This document shows positions 19,527 to 28,875 of a stretch of DNA of 64,000 bases, piece after piece; the stretch's first letter is position 1, and each line of letters opens with the position of its first letter. Made by a program: the position numbers and the translations under genes. Source of the stretch: Clostridium novyi NT (lineage in GTDB: Bacteria; Bacillota; Clostridia; Clostridiales; Clostridiaceae); contig NC_008593.1 in the NCBI RefSeq assembly GCF_000014125.1, forward strand, positions 2,046,001 through 2,110,000, given 5' to 3'. The notes below the pieces were generated by a model. The model did not search any database. It was given only the letters and a program-made list of their open reading frames with translations, and was not told where the DNA came from.

Positions 19527-20084
19527 TTATAATCTAAGTATATTTAAAACATCTTGCTTAAGTGAGTTATCTTTTTGAAACTCCCCTCTAGTAACTATAG
19601 TAGTTGTTTTTGATCCCCACTTTTTAACTCCCCTCATACTCATACATAAGTGTTCAGCTTCTATAATTACCATTGCTCCTTTACACTTTAAATATTCCAT
19701 TAATGAATCTGCTATTTGTGATGTTAATCTTTCTTGCAATTGGGGTCTCTTAGAAAAAACCTCTGTAGTTCTTGCTAATTTACTAAGCCCAACTACCTTT
19801 CCATTAGGAATATAAGCTATATGCACCTTTCCAAAGAACGGAAGGAAATGATGTTCACACATAGAATAAAATTGAATATCTTTTTCTACTACTACATCAT
19901 CATTGTTAACTTTAAACACTTTACTTAAGTGTTTTTCTGGCGTTTCTCTAATGCCAGAAAATATTTCTTCATACATTCTCGCTATCCTATCAGGTGTTTC
20001 TTTAAGTCCTTCTCTATTTGGATCTTCTCCAATAGCTTCAATTATCATTATCACTGCCTTCTTTATCTTCTCATAATCTATCAT
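19527..20084 (-). CDS. folE: GTP cyclohydrolase I
   Basis: 185 residues, full length for FolE type I. Zinc ligands Cys and His in [18 protein letters not shown] and Cys in [11 protein letters not shown] are all present, as are the GLSKLAR and RPQLQERLT segments. It makes 7,8-dihydroneopterin triphosphate from GTP, the first committed step of the operon's pathway. It follows pabC by about 50 bases. Confidence 0.97.
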
Positions 20085-20133
20085 ATTTTAAAACTCCTTC
20101 CTAATAGTGCATTAATTTTTAGTTTTTATTAAA

Positions 20134-20943
20134 TTAATAATATATATTTTGAAATTCTTTTCTTAATAATTTAGTTATTTTATTATTATTTAAATCAAAA
20201 CTTTTATTTTTTATTTTTGATACAGGCATAATTTCCATTAATGAATTAGTTAAGAAAACCTCATCTGCATTAATTAAATCTTCTATACAAAAGTTACCAA
20301 TTTCTAACTTTAAAGATAGTTTATTTATTAATAAAATAATCTTTTCTCTCATAATACCTGGTAAAAGACCACATGAAATATCTGGTGTATATAATTTATC
20401 GCCTTTTATAAAAAATATATTTGTATATGAACCTTCACTAATAAAATTCTTAGTATTTAAGAAAACAACCTCATCATAACCTTGTTTTAATGCATTATCC
20501 TTCTCTAGAAGATTTTCTAAGTAGTTATTAGATTTAATATAAGTTAATTTAGAATCTGGATTCCTTTTTGAAGATGCTAAACATATCTTAAATCCATCTT
20601 CATACATCTTTTCCACATATCTATTTTCTTTTATAATAATGATTAAATCATATTTGTCGTTATTCTTAAGATAAAGAATCTTTAACGCTCCAGAATGAGT
20701 ATTAGTAAAAAGTATTAGCTTATTTAAATACTCCTGAATTTCCCTAATATCATACTTTAAATTCATATTTAATTCGTGACACCCTTTAACAATTCTCCTA
20801 AAATGTTCATCTATAAAAAATACTTTTTTACCTGCAAATTTTAATGTTTCAAATAATCCGTATCCATAATTAAGTCCTTGTCCATTAATATTTGTGTAAA
20901 ATTTTTTTGAATCTATTATATTTCCATTTACTAAAAAATACAT
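20134..20943 (-). CDS. pabC: 4-amino-4-deoxychorismate lyase (class IV PLP enzyme)
   Basis: 269 residues of the branched-chain-aminotransferase-like fold. The expected PLP-site features are present: NGQGLNYGYGLFETLKF near the N-terminus, the Lys in TYIKSNNYLENLL, and EGSYTNIFF followed by GLLPGIMREKI. It releases pyruvate and p-aminobenzoate from aminodeoxychorismate. It lies between pabB and folE; a D-amino-acid aminotransferase would share the fold, but the context settles the call. Confidence 0.92.
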   Translation of the reverse strand: MYFLVNGNIIDSKKFYTNINGQGLNYGYGLFETLKFAGKKVFFIDEHFRRIVKGCHELNMNLKYDIREIQEYLNKLILFTNTHSGALKILYLKNNDKYDLIIIIKENRYVEKMYEDGFKICLASSKRNPDSKLTYIKSNNYLENLLEKDNALKQGYDEVVFLNTKNFISEGSYTNIFFIKGDKLYTPDISCGLLPGIMREKIILLINKLSLKLEIGNFCIEDLINADEVFLTNSLMEIMPVSKIKNKSFDLNNNKITKLLRKEFQNIYY

Positions 20944-20964
20944 AATACCACTCCAGTCTAAAAT

Positions 20965-22335
20965 TTAACTTTTAAGTACTTTAATTATGGATTTTGCTTT
21001 ATGTAGTGTTTCTTCATATTCAAGCTTTGCATCTGAATCCCATGTAATACCTCCACCTGCTTGAAAATATGCCCTATTATCCTTAAACACTATAGTTCTT
21101 ATTACTATATTTAAATCAACATCACCATTAAACCCTATATACCCCATTGAACCTGTATATATATTTCTTTGAGTAGGCTCTAGTTCATCAATTATCTCCA
21201 TTGCTCTTATTTTCGGTGCTCCTGTTATAGATCCTCCCGGAAACATTTCTTTTATACAATCAATGGAATCATACTCATTATCTATTTCTCCTGTAACTGT
21301 AGAAACTAAATGATGCACATTTGAATAGGTTTCCAACTTAAAAAGTTCAGTTACTTTTACCGTACCAGGTTTAGATATTTTCCCTATGTCATTACGCTCT
21401 AAATCTACTATCATCAATAACTCAGCCTTATCTTTTTCACTATTTAATAACATTTGTTTATTTTTTAAATCTTCTACATGATTTTTTCCTCTTGGTGCAG
21501 TACCTTTAATAGGTCTTGTTTCAATGTATCTATTTCTTATTTTTATAAATCTTTCAGGTGAATTACTAATAATATATCCTTCTCCAAAATCTATAAATCC
21601 TCCAAAAGGTGCTGGACTTATTTCTCTAAGTTGTGAATAAATATCAAATGGATTTTTATCCGTACTACACTCAAATCTTTGTGTCATATTTGCTTGATAT
21701 ATATCCCCTTCCTTAACGTATTGTCTAATTTTTTCAATGGCATTTATGTATTGTTCTTTACTAAAATTAGATGTTATATTAGATACATTAACGTTCTTTG
21801 ATATATTTATTTTGGTATATTTTTTTTCACATAAACAAATTTTATTTTCAATATTTTTTATAATAGTTTCTGATTTATCTTTTATGCCTAAAGCTGCAAT
21901 AAATACTTCATTATTTTGATGATCTATAATTATTACACCATCATATATTCCAAAATAACAATCTGGAATATTAACATCATCCACTGCTGTTCTCGTAATA
22001 TTTTCTATATGATGACATAAATCATATCCAAAATAACCTACAGCACCTCCTATAAATGGGATTTTTGTATTATAATCCATTTTATAATTATCTAATGTCT
22101 CTTTTAACTTATTAAAAGGATTACTCTTATAAACTGAAAGAACACCTTTATCTAAAATAGTCACTTTATCATCTTTACTTTTAAATATTAAAAATGGATC
22201 AAATCCAATAAAAGAATATTGTCCAAGTTTATTATTATTCATTGAACTATCTAAAAAAAAACTATACTCTTCATCCTTAAAAAGAGAATATAATTCAAGA
22301 CTATTTAAATTAGTATTTATCCTTTTAATTAACAT
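20965..22335 (-). CDS. pabB: Aminodeoxychorismate synthase component I
   Basis: 456 residues of the anthranilate-synthase-I/PabB family. C-terminal chorismate-binding block (about 190-456) has GDIYQANMTQRF, ETRPIKGTAPRG, LMIVDLERNDIG and PGGSITGAPKIRAMEIIDELEP; the PIKGTAPRG lysine is characteristic of PabB rather than TrpE. It overlaps pabA by 7 bases, implying translational coupling of the two subunits. Confidence 0.95.
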   Translation of the reverse strand: MLIKRINTNLNSLELYSLFKDEEYSFFLDSSMNNNKLGQYSFIGFDPFLIFKSKDDKVTILDKGVLSVYKSNPFNKLKETLDNYKMDYNTKIPFIGGAVGYFGYDLCHHIENITRTAVDDVNIPDCYFGIYDGVIIIDHQNNEVFIAALGIKDKSETIIKNIENKICLCEKKYTKINISKNVNVSNITSNFSKEQYINAIEKIRQYVKEGDIYQANMTQRFECSTDKNPFDIYSQLREISPAPFGGFIDFGEGYIISNSPERFIKIRNRYIETRPIKGTAPRGKNHVEDLKNKQMLLNSEKDKAELLMIVDLERNDIGKISKPGTVKVTELFKLETYSNVHHLVSTVTGEIDNEYDSIDCIKEMFPGGSITGAPKIRAMEIIDELEPTQRNIYTGSMGYIGFNGDVDLNIVIRTIVFKDNRAYFQAGGGITWDSDAKLEYEETLHKAKSIIKVLKS

Positions 22336-22922
22336 TTTTCCAACCTCTTACCTTTAATTTTTGCTTCCATTAAAAAATTTTTTAATATGTCCATGCCACA
22401 CTCACTTAATATAGATTCTGGATGAAATTGAACCCCTTCTATTAAATATTCCTTATGTCTAATTCCCATAATCTCACCTTTATCCGTTTCAGCAGTTACT
22501 TCCAGAAAATCCGGAAGAGATTCCCTTTCTATTATAAGAGAGTGGTATCTTGTTACTTTTAATGGATTAGGAAGATTTCTAAATACTCCTGTATTTTTAT
22601 GAATTATAGGTGAAACTTTACCATGTACAGGTTCATTAGCTTTGACAACATTAGCACCAAAGCAATATCCTATGGTTTGATGTCCAAGGCATATACCAAG
22701 TATAGGAATTGTTTTAAAGCTTTTTATAATATCTTTGCATATCCCAGATTCTTTAGGTGTGCAAGGACCTGGAGAAAGCACTATCATATCAGGATTCAAT
22801 TTCTCTATCTCATCTAAAGTAATAGAATCATTTCTATAAATTAACACATCTTCTTTTAAACATTTTAAATATTGAACTAAATTATATGTAAATGAATCAT
22901 AATTATCTATCATTAAAATCAT
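22329..22922 (-). CDS. pabA: Aminodeoxychorismate synthase component II (glutamine amidotransferase)
   Basis: About 197 residues from the ATG at 22922, which follows AGGAG by 7 bases; an ATG at 22937 overlaps this site. Triad residues are visible: Cys in GICLGHQTIGY, His and Glu in GVQFHPESIL. The N-terminus MILMIDNYDSFTYNLVQYL is typical. It supplies ammonia to PabB. No trp genes are nearby, so it may serve only folate, though dual use with TrpE elsewhere cannot be excluded. First gene of the folate operon. Confidence 0.95.
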   Translation of the reverse strand: MILMIDNYDSFTYNLVQYLKCLKEDVLIYRNDSITLDEIEKLNPDMIVLSPGPCTPKESGICKDIIKSFKTIPILGICLGHQTIGYCFGANVVKANEPVHGKVSPIIHKNTGVFRNLPNPLKVTRYHSLIIERESLPDFLEVTAETDKGEIMGIRHKEYLIEGVQFHPESILSECGMDILKNFLMEAKIKGKRLEKC

Positions 22923-23088
22923 ACTCTTACTCCTCATATTAGTAAATTAATAGCTTTATAAAATAATTAAACTTTAAAATCATTTTGAATATATTTATAA
23001 AAATAAAAGCACCATTTTAGTTATTTAATAAACTACATATGGTACTAAAAATAAAATTAAGTGTATTTATATAAATATCACAAAATTT

Positions 23089-23859
23089 CTATTTTGGAAT
23101 TGTTAAATTTTTTTCTACTCCATCAACTGTAATCTTTAATCCATCTTGTGTAAGATTTCCATATTGAATATCTTTACCTAAGATTTCTCCTACAGAATCA
23201 AAATTATTGACATGGTTATTTGAACTAATAGTATATTTCCATACATATTTAATATCTGCTTTATTAAACCAAGGTAACTGAGAAACATATATTATGTTAT
23301 CATCATTTAAAAATATAGGATTTTCACACCATATATAATTTGAATTTGATTTTAATATATTATCTTTAATAAACGATTGCCCACTACTAGATACATACTC
23401 ATTTTTAGTTATATCCTTTTGATTTCCATTAGTATCAAATAGAATCATTTTTTGAGTTTCTTTTTCTACTAAACATATATACTTTTTAGATGGACTAATT
23501 GTATATTTTATATCTTTAGGTTCAACCTTTATATATTCTTTTTCATTATTTACTATATTATATAGTAACTTAATTTCTGTTCCATTAGAAAGTTTTACAG
23601 TATAGTTTTTATTGTTATTTTGCTCCTTGTTAGGAATAACTTTTTTTGTATCATCAACTTTTTTACTTTCATTAGTTTCAACATTTTTATTAATATTTTC
23701 TTTATTGGATGATTTATTCCTAGAGGATAATTTTTTAAATGCTCCACTAACTATAATTCCCAGAACAATCACTATAGCTACTATTATCATTATTATAATT
23801 CTTCTTCGTTTTTTCATTTGCTTATCGTAGTTGTTACTAAAAATACTAGGCTTTGGCAT
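23089..23859 (-). CDS. Unrecognised membrane-anchored extracellular protein
   Basis: About 256 residues from the ATG at 23859, which follows GGAGGTGA; an in-frame GTG upstream at 23877 is weaker. Basic N-terminus (KQMKKRRR), one membrane helix (IIIMIIVAIVIVLGIIVSG), an Asn/Lys/Glu-rich linker (about 50-85), then a beta-rich domain with SNGTEIKLLYN, ISPSKKYICLVEKETQKMILFD and IIYVSQLPWF. The SPSKKYI...MILFD pattern looks like a single propeller-type blade, as in the partial gene at the window start. Function unknown. Confidence 0.75.
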   Translation of the reverse strand: MPKPSIFSNNYDKQMKKRRRIIIMIIVAIVIVLGIIVSGAFKKLSSRNKSSNKENINKNVETNESKKVDDTKKVIPNKEQNNNKNYTVKLSNGTEIKLLYNIVNNEKEYIKVEPKDIKYTISPSKKYICLVEKETQKMILFDTNGNQKDITKNEYVSSSGQSFIKDNILKSNSNYIWCENPIFLNDDNIIYVSQLPWFNKADIKYVWKYTISSNNHVNNFDSVGEILGKDIQYGNLTQDGLKITVDGVEKNLTIPK

Positions 23860-23972
23860 TTTCTCACCTCCAACCAAAACTATACATTTTTACAAATTTT
23901 TAATATCTACATTTATTATAACAACACAATACAATTATAATATATTATCTCCTTTTTACCAAATATATTATG

Positions 23973-24012
23973 AAAAAAATCCTAAGATTTTTTTCATTCT
24001 TAGGATTTTTTT
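23973..24012 (-). terminator. Bidirectional terminator after carB
   Basis: Arms AAAAAAATCCTAAGA and TCTTAGGATTTTTTT around a 10-base T-rich loop, 25 bases past the carB stop, with A and T runs on both flanks. Confidence 0.85.
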
Positions 24013-24037
24013 TACTATTTATATGTTTTGTTTGTTT

Positions 24038-27000
24038 TTATTTTTCAAAATACTCATTTAAAGATCTGTATTCTACATTTTTATTATGTTTAACTAATTC
24101 TATAGTCTTTAGGAATACTCTTGCTGTATCTATGCAAGTAAATACTGGTATTTTGTATTCTGATGCTTTTCTTCTTATTTTAAATCCTGTACTAGCACTA
24201 TTATTTCCCTTTGTGGGTGTATTTATAATTAAATTTATATCAGAATTACTTATAAGTTTAAATACTTCCTCTAAAGTTATAGTTGTATTTTTTATTCCAT
24301 TTTCACTGAGAATTTTTCCTGTTCCTTCTGAACTGTATATCTTAAATCCTAAATCATAGTATTTTTTAATTATAGCGCTTCCTTCTTCTTTATCCACATC
24401 TTTAAGTGATACATAGATTGATCCTTTAGTTTCTATGTTTATTCCAGCTGCTATAAATCCTTTGTATATAGCTTTATCCAGTTCATAATCAACTCCTAGA
24501 ACTTCTCCTGTGGACTTCATTTCAGGTCCTAGATAAGTATCTACATCTGCTAATTTTTCATTAGAAAATACTGGAACTTTAACAGCATGTAATCCGCTCC
24601 ACTTCAAAAGTCCTGTTCCATATTCTAAATCTTTTAATTTAGCTCCAAGCATAGTTTGTACTCCTATATTAACCATAGGTACTCCTGTTACTTTACTTAA
24701 TATAGGTACTGTTCTTGATGCTCTTGGATTAACTTCTATTACATAGATATCCTTTCCATCAAAGACATATTGAATGTTTACAAGTCCCACTATATTTAAT
24801 GCTGTGGCTATTTTTTTAGTGTTTTCAACTAATTTTTTTACAGTGTCTTCACTTAATGTCATGTAAGGATATACTGTTATACTATCCCCTGAGTGTACCC
24901 CTGTTCTTTCAATATGCTCCATTATTCCAGGCATTAATATGTCTTCTCCATCACATATTGCATCTACTTCAATTTCAGTTCCTCTTACATATTTATCTAC
25001 TATTATTGTGTGTTCACTGCTTAAACTTACAGCTTCTTTCATATATTTTTCTAAGGCTTTGTCGTCATATATAACTTCCATAGCTCTACCACCAATCACA
25101 TATGATGGTCTAACTATTACTGGATATCCTAGATTTTCAACTACTTTATATGCTTCTTCTATTGAAGTTACAGCATTTCCAGTAGGTGTTTTTATATTTA
25201 ATTCTTCAAGTAATTCTCTAAATTTTTCTCTATCTTCCGCTAAATCTATTGATTCAAACTTAGTTCCTAGTATGTTTACTCCCCTTTGTGATAGTTTTTC
25301 AGCTAAATTTACAGAAGTTTGTCCGCCAAATTGTAGTATTACTCCCTTTGGATTTTCTTTTCTTACTACATTCATAACATCATCTATAAATAATGATTCA
25401 AAATATAGTTTATCTGATGTATCAAAGTCTGTACTTACTGTTTCTGGGTTGTTATTTACCATTATTGATTCGTATCCAGCATTATTAATTGCCCAAGAAC
25501 CATGCACACAACAGTAATCAAATTCTATACCTTGGCCTATCCTAATTGGACCAGAACCAATTACCATTATCTTTTCTTTATCTGTAACTATATTTTCGTC
25601 TTCTTTTTCATAGCATGAGTAGTAATAAGGTGTTTTAGCTTCAAACTCTCCACTACAAGTATCAACCATTTTATAAACTGGATATATATTTTTTAATTTT
25701 TTTACTATTTGTATTTTCTTTACGTCCATATTAGATAGTTTACTTATTTGCTCATCTGTAAACCCAAGTGTACTTGCATCACATATTAATTCATTATCTA
25801 TATTTTTGCTCTCTAGTCTTTTTTCTATTTTTACGATGTTGTATATTTTGCTTAAGAACCATTTATCAATCTTAGTTAAATCATGTATAAAGTCTATTGT
25901 AAAATCTCTTCTAAATGCTTCTCCTATGGCAAATATTCTCTCATCATCTTGCATATTAATTTTGTTTATAAGTTCTTCGTCTGTTAGCTCATCACCATTT
26001 TGAAGTTTTAATCCAATTATCTTACTTTCAAGACATGTTACAGCCTTTAAAAATGCACTTTCAAAGTTTCTATCGATTGCCATAACTTCTCCAGTTGCTT
26101 TCATTTGTGTTCCAAGTCTTCTCTCTGCTGTATTGAATTTATCAAAAGGCCATTTTGGCATTTTTACTACTATATAATCAAGAGCTGGTTCAAAACAAGC
26201 ACTTGATGTTTCTGTTACATAGTTTTTAAGTTCATCAAGACTATATCCTATTGCTATTTTAGATGCTATTTTAGCTATTGGATAACCTGCTGCTTTTGAT
26301 GCTAAAGCACTTGAACGACTAACTCTTGGATTTACTTCTATAACTATATATTTATTACTTATAGGATCTAGTGCAAACTGTATATTGCATCCACCCTCAA
26401 TTTTTAAACTTCTAATTATTTTAAGTGCTGAATTTCTCAACATTTGGTGTTCTTTATCTGTAAGAGTTTGAGAAGGTGCAACTACTATACTATCTCCTGT
26501 GTGTACTCCAACCGGATCTATATTTTCCATGTTACATATTATAATACAGTTGTCCTTTTTATCTCTTATGACTTCATACTCAAGTTCTTTCCATCCCGCA
26601 ACGCTTTGTTCAAGTAATATTTGATGTATTGGACTCATCTTTAATCCAAGCTCACAAATATCAAGGTATTGTTCCATAGTTTCTGCAATACCACCACCAG
26701 TTCCCCCTAATGTATAGGCTGGTCTTATTATTATAGGTAATCCATGTCTTTCTACGAATGCTTTACATTCTTCCATATTTACAGCTATTGTACTCTCTGG
26801 TATTGGTTCTCCTATTTCAAGCATAAGTTCTTTAAATTCTTCTCTATCTTCTGCCTTTTTTATGGATTCTCCATTTATTCCAAGAAGTTTTACATTATTC
26901 TTTTCTAATACTCCTTTTTCTTGAAGTTCCATAGCTATGTTGAGAGCTGTTTGCCCCCCAAATCCAGCAAGTATTCCGTTTGGCTTTTCTTTTTCTATTA

Positions 27001-27229
27001 TTTTTTCTACAGCCTCAATTTTTAATGGTTCTATATAAACTTTATCTGCTATGTTTAAATCCGTCATAATTGTAGCTGGATTACTATTTACAAGTACAGT
27101 TTCTATTCCTTCTTCTTTTATTGATTTACAAGCTTGAGTTCCTGAATAATCAAATTCCGCTGCTTGACCTATTATTATTGGACCTGAACCTAAAATTAAT
27201 ACCTTTTTTAAACTTTTATCTAATGACAT
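24038..27229 (-). CDS. carB: Carbamoyl phosphate synthase large subunit
   Basis: 1063 residues, close to the usual length of about 1065. Two homologous ATP-grasp halves are visible: GSGPIIIGQAAEFDYSGTQA at about 12 and GSGPIRIGQGIEFDYCCVHG at about 556, each followed by an ATP-grasp block with NPRVSRSSALASKA and NPRASRTVPILSKV. A C-terminal MGS-like domain (about 930-1063) is the expected allosteric site. It makes carbamoyl phosphate for pyrimidines and arginine. It lies 20 bases after carA under PyrR-type leader control. Confidence 0.97.
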   Translation of the reverse strand: MSLDKSLKKVLILGSGPIIIGQAAEFDYSGTQACKSIKEEGIETVLVNSNPATIMTDLNIADKVYIEPLKIEAVEKIIEKEKPNGILAGFGGQTALNIAMELQEKGVLEKNNVKLLGINGESIKKAEDREEFKELMLEIGEPIPESTIAVNMEECKAFVERHGLPIIIRPAYTLGGTGGGIAETMEQYLDICELGLKMSPIHQILLEQSVAGWKELEYEVIRDKKDNCIIICNMENIDPVGVHTGDSIVVAPSQTLTDKEHQMLRNSALKIIRSLKIEGGCNIQFALDPISNKYIVIEVNPRVSRSSALASKAAGYPIAKIASKIAIGYSLDELKNYVTETSSACFEPALDYIVVKMPKWPFDKFNTAERRLGTQMKATGEVMAIDRNFESAFLKAVTCLESKIIGLKLQNGDELTDEELINKINMQDDERIFAIGEAFRRDFTIDFIHDLTKIDKWFLSKIYNIVKIEKRLESKNIDNELICDASTLGFTDEQISKLSNMDVKKIQIVKKLKNIYPVYKMVDTCSGEFEAKTPYYYSCYEKEDENIVTDKEKIMVIGSGPIRIGQGIEFDYCCVHGSWAINNAGYESIMVNNNPETVSTDFDTSDKLYFESLFIDDVMNVVRKENPKGVILQFGGQTSVNLAEKLSQRGVNILGTKFESIDLAEDREKFRELLEELNIKTPTGNAVTSIEEAYKVVENLGYPVIVRPSYVIGGRAMEVIYDDKALEKYMKEAVSLSSEHTIIVDKYVRGTEIEVDAICDGEDILMPGIMEHIERTGVHSGDSITVYPYMTLSEDTVKKLVENTKKIATALNIVGLVNIQYVFDGKDIYVIEVNPRASRTVPILSKVTGVPMVNIGVQTMLGAKLKDLEYGTGLLKWSGLHAVKVPVFSNEKLADVDTYLGPEMKSTGEVLGVDYELDKAIYKGFIAAGINIETKGSIYVSLKDVDKEEGSAIIKKYYDLGFKIYSSEGTGKILSENGIKNTTITLEEVFKLISNSDINLIINTPTKGNNSASTGFKIRRKASEYKIPVFTCIDTARVFLKTIELVKHNKNVEYRSLNEYFEK

Positions 27230-27249
27230 ACAATTACCTCCTATAATCT

Positions 27250-28308
27250 CTACATAATTTCCATGAATTTATCAAATAAATATTCTGTATCCCAAGGTCC
27301 AGGTGCACCTTCTGGGTGAAATTGAACTGAAAATACTGGTAAAGTTTTATGTTTCATTCCTTCAACAGTTTTATCATTTAGATTTATATGAGTGATGCTT
27401 AAATCTTTATCTTTTATGCTATTTTCATTTACTGCATAGCCATGATTTTGAGATGTTATAAATGCTCTATCTCTTTCTATATCATAAACTCCATGATTTC
27501 CGCCTCTATGTCCAAATTTCATTTTGTATGTGTCTCCGCCAAATGCAAGTGCTAAAATTTGATGTCCAAGACATATTCCAAATGTAGGTTTAACTTTAAC
27601 TATTTTTTTAACCGTTTCTACTACTTCTGGAACATCCTTTGGGTCTCCAGGTCCATTGCTTAGCATTACTCCATCTGGATTTATTTTCATTATTTCTTCA
27701 AAAGTTGTATTGTATGGTACTACAGTGATATCACAACCTTTAGCTTTTAAACATTCAACTATGTTCTTTTTAGCACCAAAGTCCATTAAAACAACTTTAT
27801 GTCCTTTTCCTTCTATGTGATAGCTTTCTTTTGTACTTACTTTTTGTACAAATTTATTTGGATATTCTATATTTTCAAAGTAACTTTGAAGTTGTCTTAC
27901 TGTTAAATCCTCGCTAGTAATAACACATCTCATAGTTCCCTTATTTCTTATTTTTTTTGTAATACTTCTTGTATCTACAGCCTCTATTCCTATGATGTTC
28001 ATTTCTTCAAGCATACTACTTACAGTTTCTTCTGATGTATAATTTGAAGGGTTCATGCAAATAGATCTAACCACAAGTCCTCTAGCGTATATTTTTTTTG
28101 ATTCTAAATGTTTTTCATTTACTCCATAGTTTCCTATTAACGGATATGTCATATTTATTATTTGACCTGCGTAAGATGGATCCGTAAGAATTTCTCCATA
28201 TCCAGTCATTGAAGTATTAAAAACTAATTCTCCTACAGCTGTTCCATGTTTTCCAAAACATCTCCCACTATAAACCGTTCCATCTTCAAGATACAATATT
28301 CCATTCAT
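27250..28308 (-). CDS. carA: Carbamoyl phosphate synthase small subunit
   Basis: 352 residues. N-terminal CarA domain (LEDGTVYSGRCFG, TSMTGYGEILTDPSYAGQII) and class I glutamine amidotransferase domain with Cys in GICLGHQILALA and His/Glu in SVQFHPEGAPGP. It supplies ammonia to CarB. The ATG follows GAGGGGGT. It is headed by a 400-base leader with two PyrR-type attenuators, so the locus is probably the pyrimidine-regulated copy. Confidence 0.97.
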   Translation of the reverse strand: MNGILYLEDGTVYSGRCFGKHGTAVGELVFNTSMTGYGEILTDPSYAGQIINMTYPLIGNYGVNEKHLESKKIYARGLVVRSICMNPSNYTSEETVSSMLEEMNIIGIEAVDTRSITKKIRNKGTMRCVITSEDLTVRQLQSYFENIEYPNKFVQKVSTKESYHIEGKGHKVVLMDFGAKKNIVECLKAKGCDITVVPYNTTFEEIMKINPDGVMLSNGPGDPKDVPEVVETVKKIVKVKPTFGICLGHQILALAFGGDTYKMKFGHRGGNHGVYDIERDRAFITSQNHGYAVNENSIKDKDLSITHINLNDKTVEGMKHKTLPVFSVQFHPEGAPGPWDTEYLFDKFMEIM

Positions 28309-28385
28309 TCTTTATTACCCCCTCGTATTTATAACTTCTTAATAGCCCTTTGAATTTTTATACATTAAATTTCATATTTATACAT

Positions 28386-28414
28386 AGATTATCACCTTAA
28401 TTTTTTCATGTCAA
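28386..28414 (-). promoter_or_regulatory. Candidate internal promoter P2 between attenuator and carA
   Basis: On the minus strand a perfect TTGACA at 28414-28409, a 17-base spacer and TAATCT at 28391-28386. It begins 13 bases beyond the stem of the second attenuator terminator and about 80 bases before carA, so transcripts from it would bypass both attenuators. Confidence 0.55.
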
Positions 28415-28426
28415 TATAATAAAAAA

Positions 28427-28450
28427 ACCTTCTGCCACAGAGCAGAAGGT
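28427..28450 (-). terminator. carAB attenuator terminator 2
   Basis: Perfect 9-bp stem ACCTTCTGC / GCAGAAGGT with a 6-base loop, followed on the minus strand by TTTTTTTATT. It sits downstream of the second PyrR-type hairpin and can pair alternatively with upstream leader sequence. Confidence 0.88.
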
Positions 28451-28517
28451 TTTTAAATTTACCATCATTATAAACGTCATACTTATAGCATAGTAAATAT
28501 CCACACTCTAAGTACCA

Positions 28518-28549
28518 CCTTTCTAATCTCTCTGGACTAAATTAAAGGT
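28518..28549 (-). promoter_or_regulatory. PyrR-type binding hairpin 2 of the carAB leader
   Basis: Minus-strand CCTTTAATTTAGTCCAGAG continues into AGATTAGAAAGG. The core AGTCCAGAGAGATT matches the known PyrR loop consensus (ARUCCNGNGAGGYU) at all but one fixed position, within a CCTTT / AAAGG lower stem. Binding PyrR with UMP would favour the downstream terminator. Confidence 0.82.
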
Positions 28550-28577
28550 TAATATTCTATTTTTCCGTATAAAAAAA

Positions 28578-28597
28578 CTTCTGCTTTAAGACAGAAG
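28578..28597 (-). terminator. carAB attenuator terminator 1
   Basis: CTTCTG / CAGAAG stem (with further inner pairing) followed on the minus strand by a TTTTTTT run. It shares the CTTCTG core with terminator 2, indicating that the leader arose by duplication. Confidence 0.82.
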
Positions 28598-28637
28598 GAT
28601 ACCATATCATAACTATATTAAAATTATAAATATAAGC

Positions 28638-28668
28638 ACCTTATTAGTCTCTCGGACTACCTTAAAGG
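28638..28668 (-). promoter_or_regulatory. PyrR-type binding hairpin 1 of the carAB leader
   Basis: Minus-strand CCTTTAAGGTAGTCCGAGAG then ACTAATAAGG. Upper stem AGTC / GACT holds a CGAGA loop, the PyrR-type core, with a CCTT / AAGG lower stem. It is about 35 bases after the P1 start region. Confidence 0.78.
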
Positions 28669-28698
28669 ACTTTAGTAAATTTCTTTTATTTTTCTATA

Positions 28699-28727
28699 AT
28701 AGTAACACTTTTTATTGTATATGTCAA
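28699..28727 (-). promoter_or_regulatory. carAB leader promoter P1
   Basis: On the minus strand TTGACA at 28727-28722, a 17-base spacer and TACTAT at 28704-28699. It lies upstream of both PyrR-type hairpins and should be the attenuated promoter. Confidence 0.75.
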
Positions 28728-28825
28728 TAAAACATAACTACTCTATACCCCTCTAAATTTTATAACCGATAAATGTTCCCAATGTATTTAATAAAAAATA
28801 AATATATTATTTTTTAATTTAAAAA

Positions 28826-28859
28826 CAGACTATGTGTAATATAAATAACATATAGTCTG
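28826..28859 (-). terminator. Terminator after the activase gene
   Basis: Arms CAGACTATGTGT and ACATATAGTCTG pair with one wobble, and the minus-strand transcript continues into TTTTTAAATT. It ends the glycyl radical enzyme operon. The 28309-28875 gap otherwise holds only the carAB leader. Confidence 0.83.
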
Positions 28860-28875
28860 CTTAACTTTATAACTT

